Positions 39,322-47,372 of a stretch of DNA of 64,000 nt are shown here, piece after piece; within the stretch, counting starts at the first letter, position 1, and every line of letters begins with the position of its first letter. The stretch comes from Mesorhizobium tamadayense (GTDB lineage: Bacteria; Pseudomonadota; Alphaproteobacteria; Rhizobiales; Rhizobiaceae), in assembly GCF_003863365.1 (NCBI RefSeq), contig NZ_RQXT01000033.1, positions 1-64,000 of the forward strand. Reading direction: 5' to 3'. Under the pieces are notes generated by a model, which searched no databases, was not told the origin of the DNA, and saw only the letters and a list, made by a program, of their open reading frames with translations. Both the position numbers and the translations under genes were made by a program.

Positions 39322-40424
39322 GCTGCCCCCATTCTGTAGGGCGCCAGCACCGTTCGCGCCGACCTGGTTTTGGCGTAATAGGTCACCAAGTCCGCCTGCT
39401 TGCCGGCCCACATCGAAACCTGGCTCAGCCAGGGCGCCCGGGCGCCGGGGCTGAGCGCATATTTCTCGCGCCGGCGGATGGCGTTCCATTTCCCCGTCAG
39501 TGTCAGCAATTCATGCGACAGCGCGGGCCGCTCCTCGTCGTTGACGAGCTGGTAGAGGAAATAGAACAGGTTCAGCGCGCCGGCTTCGAAGCCCGGCCGC
39601 GTCGTATCGGGCAGTGTCGCGATCCGCTCCTCCAGCGCGCGGATGAAATCCGCCGCCCGGCGCACGGTCTCGAACGAGACGCGATCGCCGATGGCGCGCA
39701 GATTCTCACTGTCCTCAGCCAAGCCCTCGCGCTCGAGGTTTTCGCCGACGATCCTGAGATGCGTGCGCCGCATCTCGTTCATGTGCCGGCTGGTCACGCT
39801 GCCGGCGTGCACCCGGTAGACCAGCAAGCTCTCCGCCATCATGGCCGCCGGATAGCGGTCGGCGAGCCGCCGGAAGAGGTCGAAATCCTCGGCATGCCGG
39901 TAAGCGCCGTCGTAATGGAGGTCGGCTTCCGCAATGACGTTGCGGTTGTAGACCACCGTCGGATGCATGAAGATGGTGAAGAACTTCGACAGCACGGGAA
40001 GGCCAAGGCGGAACACCGGATCGAGCCGACCCTTGGCGATGCGGCCGCGCAGCAATGGATCGACGAGCGAGCCGCAGAAGCCGAGCTCGGGCCGCGCGGC
40101 AAACAGCGCCGCCTGGCGCGCCAGCCGCCAGGGATAGGCGAAGTCGTCGGCGTCCATGCGCGCGACGAGCTCGCCCTGCGCGACCGCCAGCCCCTCGTTG
40201 AGGCTGGCGACGAGGCCGCGATTCTCGCGTGATATTATGGAGACGCGGCTGTCGTCCCGGCGGAAGCGCTCGAGGATCTCCAGCGACCGGTCGGTCGAAC
40301 CGTCGTCGACAGCGATCACTTCGAGCCGGCCGTAGTCCTGCCGCAGGATCGAGCCGATCGCGGCGCCGACATAGGGCTCGGCATTATAGACCGGCAGCAG
40401 CACGGAGATGAGGGGACGTGCCAT
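39318..40424 (-). CDS. Glycosyltransferase family 2
   Basis: A 368-residue GT2 enzyme beginning ARPLISVLLPVYNAEPYVGA. The nucleotide-sugar motif VIAVDDGSTDRSLEIL lies near 35-50, the metal-binding DXD-like ARMDADDFAYP near 90, and YRHAEDFDLFRRLADRYPAA near 180. The ATG at 40424 is 2 bases after the stop of the acyltransferase gene. A longer open frame upstream is the antisense-like shadow of that gene and is not used. It belongs to the four-gene polysaccharide operon. The C-terminal 100 residues are not typical of GT2 and may contact the acceptor. Confidence 0.88.
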   Translation of the reverse strand: MARPLISVLLPVYNAEPYVGAAIGSILRQDYGRLEVIAVDDGSTDRSLEILERFRRDDSRVSIISRENRGLVASLNEGLAVAQGELVARMDADDFAYPWRLARQAALFAARPELGFCGSLVDPLLRGRIAKGRLDPVFRLGLPVLSKFFTIFMHPTVVYNRNVIAEADLHYDGAYRHAEDFDLFRRLADRYPAAMMAESLLVYRVHAGSVTSRHMNEMRRTHLRIVGENLEREGLAEDSENLRAIGDRVSFETVRRAADFIRALEERIATLPDTTRPGFEAGALNLFYFLYQLVNDEERPALSHELLTLTGKWNAIRRREKYALSPGARAPWLSQVSMWAGKQADLVTYYAKTRSARTVLAPYRMGAA

Positions 40425-40426
40425 GG

Positions 40427-41581
40427 TCAGCTCGGGTCCGTCGGCTGCAGGCCGAGCGCCGCTTTTGCGCCAGGATACGTGGCGCCGAACCGTCGGGCTT
40501 CGCCCGGCGTAGGTGTGCGCCCGCGCGCGACATAAGGAAAGTAGCGCTTGAGGCCGTTGAGCGGCTTCTCGAACAGCACCCAGGAGAGCGAGGCGACAAT
40601 CAGCGTGGCGGCGCCCGCGACCAGGAACCGGCCCGGTCCCTGTTCCGAGACGTTGAGCGGGATCCATGGCTGCGCCTTGACGGCATAGGCCAGAAGGATC
40701 GGGTGATAGAGATAGACGCCGTAGCTGATGCGGCCGAGGAAAAGCAGCGGCGGCAGTTCGGCCAGCCTGCCCAGCCTGCCGCCAAGGCCGGTGGAGCAGG
40801 CGGCGACCATCGCCGCCAGCGGCGCCAGCGGCAGCACCTGCACCAGCAGCCAGCGCGGCCACTCCCACGTCGAGTCCGCCGGCCCCGGATCCGACCAGAC
40901 GACGAGCAGGAAGATCGCTGCCAGGGCCGGCCAGCCGAGCCGCAACCATCGCGGCAACTCGGCGCCCCTGGCGCGGCGCGCGGCAAGCAGGGCGCCGCAG
41001 CCAAGCGCGTCCATCGAGGCCGGCGGCAACAGGTCGCGCGCGAGCGCCGGGTCGGCGGCGATCGGCCAGTAGAAGCGGTAGGCGAGCGAGAAGGCGATGA
41101 CGCCGATGGTGATCGCCTCGATGCGCTTGCGCGGGGCCAGAAGCACGATCAGCGGCCAGGCGAGATAGAACTGCTCCTCGATGCTGAGGCTCCAGAAATG
41201 GCAAAGCAGCCAGGGGTTCCAGTCGTTGCGCAGCGCGTACCAGAAATTCGAGAGGTAGAGCGCATGCCAGGCGAGCGACGATCTGGATTGTTCCAGGTCG
41301 GTCAGCCAGACGAGCCCCAGTACCGCGAAATAGGGCGGGAATATGCGGATCACGCGCCGGGCATAGAAGGAACGCAGCGCCGGTCCGGCCTCGAATTGGC
41401 CGGCGTCGCGCGCGTCCAGCAAGAGCCGGGTGATCAGGAAGCCGGAGAGCACGAAGAACAGCCTGACCCCGAGATGGCCGAGGAAGGACGAGCCGCCGGG
41501 CGCGAGGAAATGCGCGTAGAGCACCAGTGTCACCGCAACGGCCCGCAGCGTGTCCAACTGGATGTCGCGCGCGTTCGCCAT
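40427..41581 (-). CDS. Acyltransferase 3 family membrane protein (OafA/YrhL-like)
   Basis: A 384-residue integral membrane protein with about ten hydrophobic helices. It has the family motifs RDIQLDTLRAVAVTLVLYAH at the start (the catalytic His is in YAHF), RLFFVLSGFLITRLLLD, ARRVIRIFPPYF and FWSLSIEEQFYLAWPL. These enzymes add acetyl or other acyl groups to sugars of surface polysaccharides, LPS or peptidoglycan. It is the first gene of the operon, with GT2, GT2 and the ABC exporter directly behind. The ATG at 41581 is placed before the first helix. The ribosome site is weak (GGCGGA). Confidence 0.88.
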   Translation of the reverse strand: MANARDIQLDTLRAVAVTLVLYAHFLAPGGSSFLGHLGVRLFFVLSGFLITRLLLDARDAGQFEAGPALRSFYARRVIRIFPPYFAVLGLVWLTDLEQSRSSLAWHALYLSNFWYALRNDWNPWLLCHFWSLSIEEQFYLAWPLIVLLAPRKRIEAITIGVIAFSLAYRFYWPIAADPALARDLLPPASMDALGCGALLAARRARGAELPRWLRLGWPALAAIFLLVVWSDPGPADSTWEWPRWLLVQVLPLAPLAAMVAACSTGLGGRLGRLAELPPLLFLGRISYGVYLYHPILLAYAVKAQPWIPLNVSEQGPGRFLVAGAATLIVASLSWVLFEKPLNGLKRYFPYVARGRTPTPGEARRFGATYPGAKAALGLQPTDPS

Positions 41582-42172
41582 CAGCAGCGTCCGCCAGGTC
41601 TGTCGCGATACGCGGCGATAGATGTGCAAACGTCGCTGCTTGTCGACGAATTTCCCTTCAGGCCGAAGGCACAATCCTTGCCGGCCAGCGAAATGCCCGT
41701 CCGGGTCACTATAATGGCAGCCTCCACCAGGCATGCCCCCAGCCCACGATTGTCGCGGTCGATGTTGCAGCGCAATACAAAATGCTTACGGCCCTGAAAT
41801 AAGATGTGATGCAGGAAGGCGGAGGAATAGTTGCCGCTTAAAAATATTCGCGGGCCATCCAATGGTCCTATGTAATCATGGGCAGTTGGTCGGAGTTTTG
41901 AGAAGTATTTATCGCTAAGGATGTTGGGACATCGTGTCAGCAACCATAACGGGTGTATTAGGAGTATTGAAAGAAGGGCCCGATCGTGGCACTTCATTCT
42001 TCAATCGAGCTTCAAAAAAGCCCCTTGAATTTCAAGGCCTTGTGCGGTGCGGCAAGCCTGCTGGCAGGTGGCAGCCTCCTTGTCCCACCATCCGCCTCCT
42101 GCTGCCTCACGACAGCGTCGCCGCCAGGGCTTATCTCCGCATCCGACCAAAAGGGCAGGGGATGGAGAGGAA
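41582..42172. other. 591-base region without a convincing gene
   Basis: This is the divergent space between the polysaccharide operon and the EamA exporter. It is AT-richer than its neighbours between 41750 and 42010 (e.g. AATACAAAATGCTTACGG, TATTTATCGCTAAGGATG), so promoters in both directions are likely here. Open frames of up to 138 codons exist on the minus strand, but they have no ribosome site or family motif. No repeat core is present. Confidence 0.5.
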
Positions 42173-43078
42173 GTGACGTCGACGCCGATTGCAAAACCAC
42201 AGCCGCTGCTGGGCGCCTTGCCCGTCCTCGGCCTGCTTGGCGCCATCCTTTCGGTGCAGGTTGGCGCCGCCTTCGCCAAGGGTCTGTTTCCGGTTCTCGG
42301 CGCACAGGGCACGACGATGCTCAGGCTCGCCATCGGCGCGCTGATGCTGGCGGCGGTGCTCAGGCCATGGAAGGTGCTGCCGACACGAAGGGGGCTGCCC
42401 TGGCTTGCTGCCTATGGCGTCACCGTCTCGGTCATGAACCTGCTCTTCTATGCCGCGCTCGAGCGCATTCCGCTGGGCATCTGCGTGGCGCTCGAATTCA
42501 CCGGTCCGCTTTTCGTCGCCACGCTTGGCTCCAGGCGCCTCCTCGACCTTGTCTGGGTGGCGCTGGCGGTCGCCGGCATCGTGCTGCTCTCGCCGTTTGC
42601 CGATGTCAACTATGGGGCCGATATCAGCCGTGGGCTCGATCCGGCGGGCGTGCTGCTTGCGCTTGCCGCGGGCGGTTGCTGGGGGCTCTATATCATCTTC
42701 GCGCAGAAGGCCGGCGCCGAGCTTGGCGCCCGCACCTCGGCCTATGGCATGGCGATCGCCGCGCTGGTCGCGCTGCCTTTCGGCTTCACAGCCGCGGAGC
42801 CTTATCTCGCCGACCCGCATGTCATGGCGGCCGCGGTCGTCGTCGGCCTGTTCTCCAGCGCGCTGCCCTTCTGGCTGGAGATGATGGTGCTCGCCAGAAT
42901 GCCGGCGAAAGTCTATGGCATGATCGTCTGCCTGGAGCCCGCGGGCGGCGCGCTGACCGGTTTTCTCTTCCTGCATGAGCGCCTGAGCGCCTTGCAATGC
43001 GCCGGTATCGCTGCCGTGATCGCCGCCGCCCTCGGCGCGGCCGTGACGGCGAGAGCGCCGGTCCCGTCGCCCAATTAA
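42173..43078 (+). CDS. EamA/RhtA-type exporter of the drug/metabolite transporter family
   Basis: A 301-residue inner-membrane protein with ten hydrophobic helices in two EamA halves. It shows GAILSVQVGAAFAKGLFP near 20, IPLGICVALEFTGPLFVA near 100, CWGLYIIFAQKAGAELGA near 175 and VYGMIVCLEPAGGALTGFLFLHE near 245-267. It resembles RhtA, which exports threonine and homoserine. GTG at 42173 is chosen, with GGAGAGG directly upstream. A longer frame is not membrane-like. The exported compound is unknown, and no regulator is adjacent. Confidence 0.82.
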   Translation: MTSTPIAKPQPLLGALPVLGLLGAILSVQVGAAFAKGLFPVLGAQGTTMLRLAIGALMLAAVLRPWKVLPTRRGLPWLAAYGVTVSVMNLLFYAALERIPLGICVALEFTGPLFVATLGSRRLLDLVWVALAVAGIVLLSPFADVNYGADISRGLDPAGVLLALAAGGCWGLYIIFAQKAGAELGARTSAYGMAIAALVALPFGFTAAEPYLADPHVMAAAVVVGLFSSALPFWLEMMVLARMPAKVYGMIVCLEPAGGALTGFLFLHERLSALQCAGIAAVIAAALGAAVTARAPVPSPN

Positions 43079-43251
43079 AGGCTCGATGCATGCCGCCGAA
43101 GCAAGGACTTACAGCGCGCCGCTTCGATCCGTATCGCGCCTTATTCACGTAAGAAAAAAGCTGTGCGCGCAGCCGCGCCCGACCACATCTGATGGTTGAG
43201 ATAAGACTTAGGTCCGATATTTTCGCTAAAAGGTCTGAGAAAACAAGACAA

Positions 43252-43269
43252 GGGTCGTGGGCCACTTCC
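43252..43269 (+). promoter_or_regulatory. Upstream element shared by the two Gly/Asn-rich genes, copy 1
   Basis: GGGTCGTGGGCCACTTCC lies 92 bases upstream of the gene at 43362. An almost identical GGGTCGTGGGCCGCTTCC is at 44338-44355, upstream of its paralogue. AAAAGGTC(T/C)GA also precedes both. They are probably a duplicated promoter or control region. Confidence 0.55.
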
Positions 43270-43361
43270 CCGCGACGCGCTGATTGGGGATGCTGATGCT
43301 GCGACATTGCCGGTGGGGTAGTTCGGCCGAAGGGTTGGATGGCTGGCAAGGGGAGAATGGG

Positions 43362-43859
43362 ATGCGCGTATCGCGCAGGGGCTGCAGGCTTGTCTTGCGG
43401 GCGCTGACTGCGCTGGCGCTTGTTATCGCGCCTTTTCATCTCTCCGTCGAAGGATTTGTCGCGACCAAGGCCTATGCCGGCAAGGGCGGCAACGGCGGCG
43501 GGAACGGCGGCGGCGGAAATAGTGGCGGCGGAAACAGCGGCGGCGGGAATAGCGGAAACGGGAACGGCAACAGCGGCGGAAACAACGGAAATAGCAATTC
43601 TGGGGGCAACAGCAACAGTGGCGGAAACAGCGGCAACAGCAAGGGCGCAAAGAACAGCGCCGCCGATGCCGCCGATCACGTGAATGCTCTGACCGGCGAC
43701 AAGGTTGAGATCGGCGCCAATAGCATCCACGTCACGCACCGGAACGGAATGAAGGAGACGGTTGAGAACGGCAGGTTCAGGATGGAGGACAAGTTTGGTC
43801 GCACCATCGTCGAGCGCAAGGCCACAATGGCCGATCTCAATCGCCTGAAGAGTTTGTGA
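43362..43859 (+). CDS. Secreted Gly/Asn-rich repeat protein with conserved C-terminal domain (paralogue A)
   Basis: A 165-residue exported protein. The signal peptide RLVLRALTALALVIAPFHLSVEG ends near KAYA (about residue 40). Next comes a 55-residue stretch of Gly, Asn and Ser in GGGNS/GNSGG repeats, then a compact C-terminal domain: HVNALTGDKVEIGANSIHVT, HRNGMKETVENGRFRMEDKF and GRTIVERKATMADLNRL. The C-terminal domain is shared with the gene at 44470. The ATG at 43362 follows GGGGAGA. I know no family for it. The layout suggests a surface or matrix protein with a flexible spacer. Confidence 0.75.
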   Translation: MRVSRRGCRLVLRALTALALVIAPFHLSVEGFVATKAYAGKGGNGGGNGGGGNSGGGNSGGGNSGNGNGNSGGNNGNSNSGGNSNSGGNSGNSKGAKNSAADAADHVNALTGDKVEIGANSIHVTHRNGMKETVENGRFRMEDKFGRTIVERKATMADLNRLKSL

Positions 43860-44001
43860 GAGCAGAGTTTGTGAGAGCGAGGTTCTATCTGGGTTAGATC
43901 TTTAAGGGACCAAAGGTCAGCGCTGCAAAATCAGGTTGCCACCTTTTGCTTCGTCTCTTCGGTCCTGATCGTCTTACGACAGAACTCCCGCTGCTCACTT
44001 T

Positions 44002-44031
44002 ACCCCCGCCTTTTGGCGGGGGTACTTTTTT
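44002..44031 (+). terminator. Rho-independent terminator
   Basis: ACCCCCGCCTTTTGGCGGGGGT (stem of 9 pairs, 4-base loop) is followed by ACTTTTTT. It is the clearest intrinsic terminator in the window, about 140 bases after the stop of the Gly/Asn-rich gene. Confidence 0.9.
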
Positions 44032-44337
44032 GGGCCCTTGGGATGGCTGCCGGTAAGGCGGGCTCTTGGCGCATGGCCCCGCAGGTCGGGGAAAATCCAT
44101 GCACAAATCAAAGCGTTACGGCACTTTTTGCGTCCAAGGCGGGCGCGTGCGCCATAGCATGCCGCGGTTCGTTGAGTGTCCGCGTGGGTTCTCGCAAGCC
44201 ACAGTCATAATGAATTGCTGGCCAATTTCCAAGGGATTTGGTTAACGCAACGGCAGTCGCGGCTTCGAGCTGTTTCTTCCGCAGGTTGCGACAATGGTCC
44301 CCAAACGACCGCAAAAAGGTCCGATCGGGCATCGCAT

Positions 44338-44355
44338 GGGTCGTGGGCCGCTTCC
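44338..44355 (+). promoter_or_regulatory. Upstream element shared by the two Gly/Asn-rich genes, copy 2
   Basis: GGGTCGTGGGCCGCTTCC, one base different from the copy at 43252-43269. It lies 114 bases before the start at 44470. The rest of 43860-44469 holds the terminator, AT-rich sequence near 44200-44250 and the hairpin at 44395-44452. No gene was recognised in it. Confidence 0.55.
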
Positions 44356-44394
44356 GTAGCCTTACCAAACCGTGAATCTTTCCTGGGCAAGACA

Positions 44395-44452
44395 CCGGTT
44401 CCGCCTTGGCCAGGCTGAGGGCGGAACTTCGGCAGGGCCGAGGCGGAACCGG
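44395..44452 (+). promoter_or_regulatory. Long hairpin in the leader of the second Gly/Asn-rich gene
   Basis: CCGGTTCCGCCTTGGCC (44395-44411) pairs with GGCCGAGGCGGAACCGG (44436-44452): 17 positions, with one G-T pair. It ends 17 bases before the ATG and 8 bases before the AAGGA ribosome site. A further GGGCGGAACTTCGG in the loop could compete for pairing, so alternative folds are possible. It could regulate translation. Confidence 0.5.
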
Positions 44453-44469
44453 CGTGAACCAAGGACAGC

Positions 44470-44934
44470 ATGCGCGAACCCGCCCCCCAACGGTTTGTCC
44501 GCCTTGCGCTGCGCGCCACGGCCGCGCTGGCGTTTGCTGTCGCGACTTGCCATTTCACGCCCGACAGCGTTGCTAAGCTCCTGGTGGCCACCGCTTACGC
44601 CGCCAACGGTAATGGCGGCGGCAACGGCGGCGGCAATGGCGGCAACAGCGGTGGCAATTCAGGCAACAGCAATGCCGGTGGCGGCAATGCCAATGCCGGT
44701 CCGGGAAACAACAGCGGCAAAGGCAACACCAACCCCGGCAGCAAAGCCGCCAGCCATGTCAATGCGACCGGCGACACCGTCGAGATCGACGGCAACAAGA
44801 TCACCGTCATCCACCGCAACGGCATGAAGGAAGAGATCGAGAACGGGCGCTTCGAGATGACGGATGCGCAAGGCCGCACCATCGTCGAGCGCTGGGCGAC
44901 ACAGGAGGATCTGGCCCGCCTGCTAGGCTTGTGA
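44470..44934 (+). CDS. Secreted Gly/Asn-rich repeat protein with conserved C-terminal domain (paralogue B)
   Basis: A 154-residue paralogue of the gene at 43362. A signal peptide (RLALRATAALAFAVATCHFT region, cleavage near AYA at about 44) is followed by Gly/Asn/Ser repeats of about 45 residues. The C-terminal domain is HVNATGDTVEIDGNKITVIH, RNGMKEEIENGRFEMTDAQG, RTIVERWATQEDLARLLGL. The two genes share signal layout, repeat type, about half of the C-terminal residues and an upstream sequence, so they arose by duplication. AAGGA lies before the ATG. A GC-rich hairpin covers the leader. The function is unknown. Confidence 0.75.
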   Translation: MREPAPQRFVRLALRATAALAFAVATCHFTPDSVAKLLVATAYAANGNGGGNGGGNGGNSGGNSGNSNAGGGNANAGPGNNSGKGNTNPGSKAASHVNATGDTVEIDGNKITVIHRNGMKEEIENGRFEMTDAQGRTIVERWATQEDLARLLGL

Positions 44935-45014
44935 GGGTTGAGAGAAGCTACCCCCTTTTCCCGCACCCTCGCATGTCACCCCCGTCTTCCGGAGGCGGGG
45001 TTGGGGATGGTGAA

Positions 45015-45105
45015 TAGTGAATGGTGAATAGTGAGGTAGTGGTTGGTGAGTAGAAGCTAAGGTCACGGCGCCGCAGTCTCACCATTCACCATTCACCATT
45101 CACTA
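45015..45105. repeat. Heptamer-type repeat forming a 20-base inverted repeat
   Basis: Left arm TAGTGAATGGTGAATAGTGA at 45015-45034, and right arm TCACCATTCACCATTCACTA at 45086-45105, its inverse complement with one mismatch. The arms are built from GTGAATG/GTGAATA units, and more units run to 45120. It lies between the convergent Gly/Asn-rich gene and response regulator and may be a bidirectional terminator or a repeat-slippage site. Confidence 0.7.
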
Positions 45106-45125
45106 TATTCACTATTCACTACGCA

Positions 45126-45770
45126 CTAATTCCTCTCCCTCGCCTCATGCATCAGCAGCGCCGCCTCCGTCCGGTTGCGCACGTTGAGCTTGGCGAGCAC
45201 TCGGGTCATGTGGTGCTTGACCGTCTTTTCCTGCAGCGACAGCCGGGCGGCGACTTCCTTGTTGCTCAGGCCTTCTGCCACCAGCCTCAGGATCTCGGCC
45301 TCGCGGCCGGTGAGCTGGCTGAGCGGGTCGGGCTTGCGGTTGGTGGGCTGCAAGAGGTCCGACAACAGCCGGGCCGAGAGCGTCGGCGACACGTAGCTCT
45401 GGCCGTTGGCGACGTCGCGCAGGATCTCGGCCAGCGACTTGGAGCCGACGCCTTTCAGCACATAGCCGCGCGCGCCCGCCTTCAGCGCCTGGGCGACGTC
45501 GGCATTGGTCTCGGACACGGTGAGCATGACGATCTTCTGTCCAGGCGCCGCCGAAAGGATGGCGGTCAGCGCATTGAGGCCGCCGCCCGGCATGCTGATG
45601 TCGAGCAGCAGCACGTCGGGCGCGCTGGCGCGGACCAGCCTTTCGGCGTCCTCGGCGCTGGCGCCTTCGCCCACAAGCTCGAAGCCGCCGATCTCGCCGA
45701 GGCTGCGCGCCACGCCCTCGCGAAACAGCGGATGATCGTCGACAATAGCGATGCGGATTCTTTCGGTCAC
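45126..45770 (-). CDS. NarL/FixJ-type response regulator
   Basis: A 214-residue response regulator. The receiver domain has the acidic pair IVDDHP (Asp11, Asp12), phospho-acceptor Asp57 in VLLLDISMPG, and LKAGARGYVLKG with the conserved Lys. The LuxR-type HTH (LTGREAEILRLVAEGLSNKE through KTVKHHMTRVLAKLNV) fills residues 148-205. It overlaps the sensor kinase gene by 4 bases (ATGA), forming a kinase-regulator operon. Its targets are unknown. The Gly/Asn-rich genes are convergent with it and not obvious targets. Confidence 0.92.
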   Translation of the reverse strand: MTERIRIAIVDDHPLFREGVARSLGEIGGFELVGEGASAEDAERLVRASAPDVLLLDISMPGGGLNALTAILSAAPGQKIVMLTVSETNADVAQALKAGARGYVLKGVGSKSLAEILRDVANGQSYVSPTLSARLLSDLLQPTNRKPDPLSQLTGREAEILRLVAEGLSNKEVAARLSLQEKTVKHHMTRVLAKLNVRNRTEAALLMHEARERN

Positions 45771-47167
45771 GGCTGCTCCTCGACAGACAATGTGATTACC
45801 AGTCTCGTTCCCCCAGGGCCTGAAAGCGTCTCGAATTGCCCGCCAATGCTTTCGATACGCTCCCTGAGGCCGGCAAGCCCGAGGCCTTCGCTCCGTGCGG
45901 GGTCGAAGCCCGGACCGGTATCCTGCACCTCGACCAAAAGCTTGCCGCCCTTCATCGTGGCTCTCACCTGCTGGCCCTTGCCCTTGCCGTGCCGATAGGC
46001 GTTGTTCAGCCCTTCCTGCACGAAACGATAGATGCTGATCTTCTCCGAGGTGCCGAGTTCCGGCAAGCGCTCCGGCAGCGTCAGCAACACTTTGGTGTCG
46101 GTGCGGCGCTCATGCTCGGCGACCGCCAGCCGCAATATGTCGGCCACCGCCTGCGCCTCGATCTGCGGCAGCACGAGGCCGTTGCAGATGCCGCGTATCT
46201 CGCGCATCGCTTCGCCGAGCGTCTTGTGGATGCCGGCGATCTCCGCTTCGCGCTCCGGTTTCGGCGTGGCGGGGTCGACCAGAACCGGACTGTCCATCCT
46301 GAGCGCGGCAAGCGCCACCAGTTGCGCCGGGCCGTCATGCAGGTCGGCGCCGATGCGCCTCAGATAGCGTTCGTTGATGGCGGTGGCGCGACGCGAGGCG
46401 CGCTGCACGCGCTGGCGCAGCGATGAGTTCTGTGCCAGCGCCGCCTGCAACTCCCTGACCTTGGCTTCCAGCGCGGCACGCTGTGTCTGGATGGTGCGGC
46501 TGCCGCGAAACACGATGCCTGACAAAAGCGCCAGCGAGGCCGCCGTGGCGCTGGCCACCACCAGCCAGGTCCATCTCAGCGCCGAATTCAGCGTCTCCTG
46601 GAAATCGTCGGCGATCTCGTAGAATTCCGACACCGCCACCACTTCGCCCGACCAGGGCTCGCGCACGGGGTTGTAGATCTCGAACAGCGGCGCGTTCACT
46701 GCTTTCTCTTCGTCAGTCTCGGGGTCGTCGGCGAGATTGTTGTATTCGGCCACGACATTGCCGGCGAAGGCCGAGATCAGATTGGGGTTGGGGGGAAACG
46801 CCTTGCCGATCAGCGCCGAGTCGTCGGCGTAGAGCACGGTGCCGTCGCGCCGCCACAGCTTGAACGACACCAGCCTCTTGCCGAGGGCGCCCTGGCCGAG
46901 CGTTTCGTCCAGCGCCTGCTTGACCGCGTCGTCGAGCTCGCGGCTCTTGCGCAGGTCCGGCAGCAGCGGCGCGATCACGCTGTCGACATAGAGCGCTGTC
47001 GTGGTGGCGGAGTTGTGCATCACCCCTTCGCGGATCTGCGACGTCACCCATAGCCCAACCACGAGCATTACCGCCAATAGACCTATGCCACCGGCAATCA
47101 CAAACTGCCAGGCCAGCGACAGCCCGCTCCAGATTTGCAAAAGTCGCTTCAAAGTCTCCCTAGGCAT
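45767..47167 (-). CDS. Sensor histidine kinase (HisKA_3/NarX-like)
   Basis: A 466-residue membrane sensor kinase. TM1 spans about 21-41 and TM2 about 200-220. The 160-residue periplasmic domain between them (LWRRDGTVLYADDSALIGKA) resembles a Cache-type sensor. The phospho-acceptor His277 lies in RRIGADLHDGPAQLVALAAL, and the ATPase domain shows YRFVQEGLNNAYRHGKGKGQ and DTGPGFDPARSEGLGLAGLRERI. ATG at 47167 is given. TTG at 47152 has a better spaced GGGAGA and would remove five residues. It phosphorylates the regulator encoded directly downstream. The signal is unknown. Confidence 0.9.
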   Translation of the reverse strand: MPRETLKRLLQIWSGLSLAWQFVIAGGIGLLAVMLVVGLWVTSQIREGVMHNSATTTALYVDSVIAPLLPDLRKSRELDDAVKQALDETLGQGALGKRLVSFKLWRRDGTVLYADDSALIGKAFPPNPNLISAFAGNVVAEYNNLADDPETDEEKAVNAPLFEIYNPVREPWSGEVVAVSEFYEIADDFQETLNSALRWTWLVVASATAASLALLSGIVFRGSRTIQTQRAALEAKVRELQAALAQNSSLRQRVQRASRRATAINERYLRRIGADLHDGPAQLVALAALRMDSPVLVDPATPKPEREAEIAGIHKTLGEAMREIRGICNGLVLPQIEAQAVADILRLAVAEHERRTDTKVLLTLPERLPELGTSEKISIYRFVQEGLNNAYRHGKGKGQQVRATMKGGKLLVEVQDTGPGFDPARSEGLGLAGLRERIESIGGQFETLSGPGGTRLVITLSVEEQP

Positions 47168-47372
47168 ACGCGCGATTCACCCCACCACGAACAGAGACTA
47201 TAGGCCAGCCGCGGCGATTGCGACACCGACCTTGGTCCGGGCTCCGGGGGAAGGTTAATGGAGCGGCTGTTGGGCCGGCTGGTCTGTTTATTGAGGATCT
47301 GCTAATGTTAGAACGGCTGTGAGTTCGCTGGTGTCGCGCGGCCATGGCATCGGCTGGCGTCGAGGGGACGGC

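Noticed and set aside
41581..41997. 138-codon minus-strand frame upstream of the acyltransferase
   Set aside because: No ribosome site or family similarity, and it covers the likely promoter region.
45001..45120. Repeat array considered as a CRISPR
   Set aside because: Units are 7 bases with no unique spacers and no cas genes, so it is a simple repeat with inverted symmetry.
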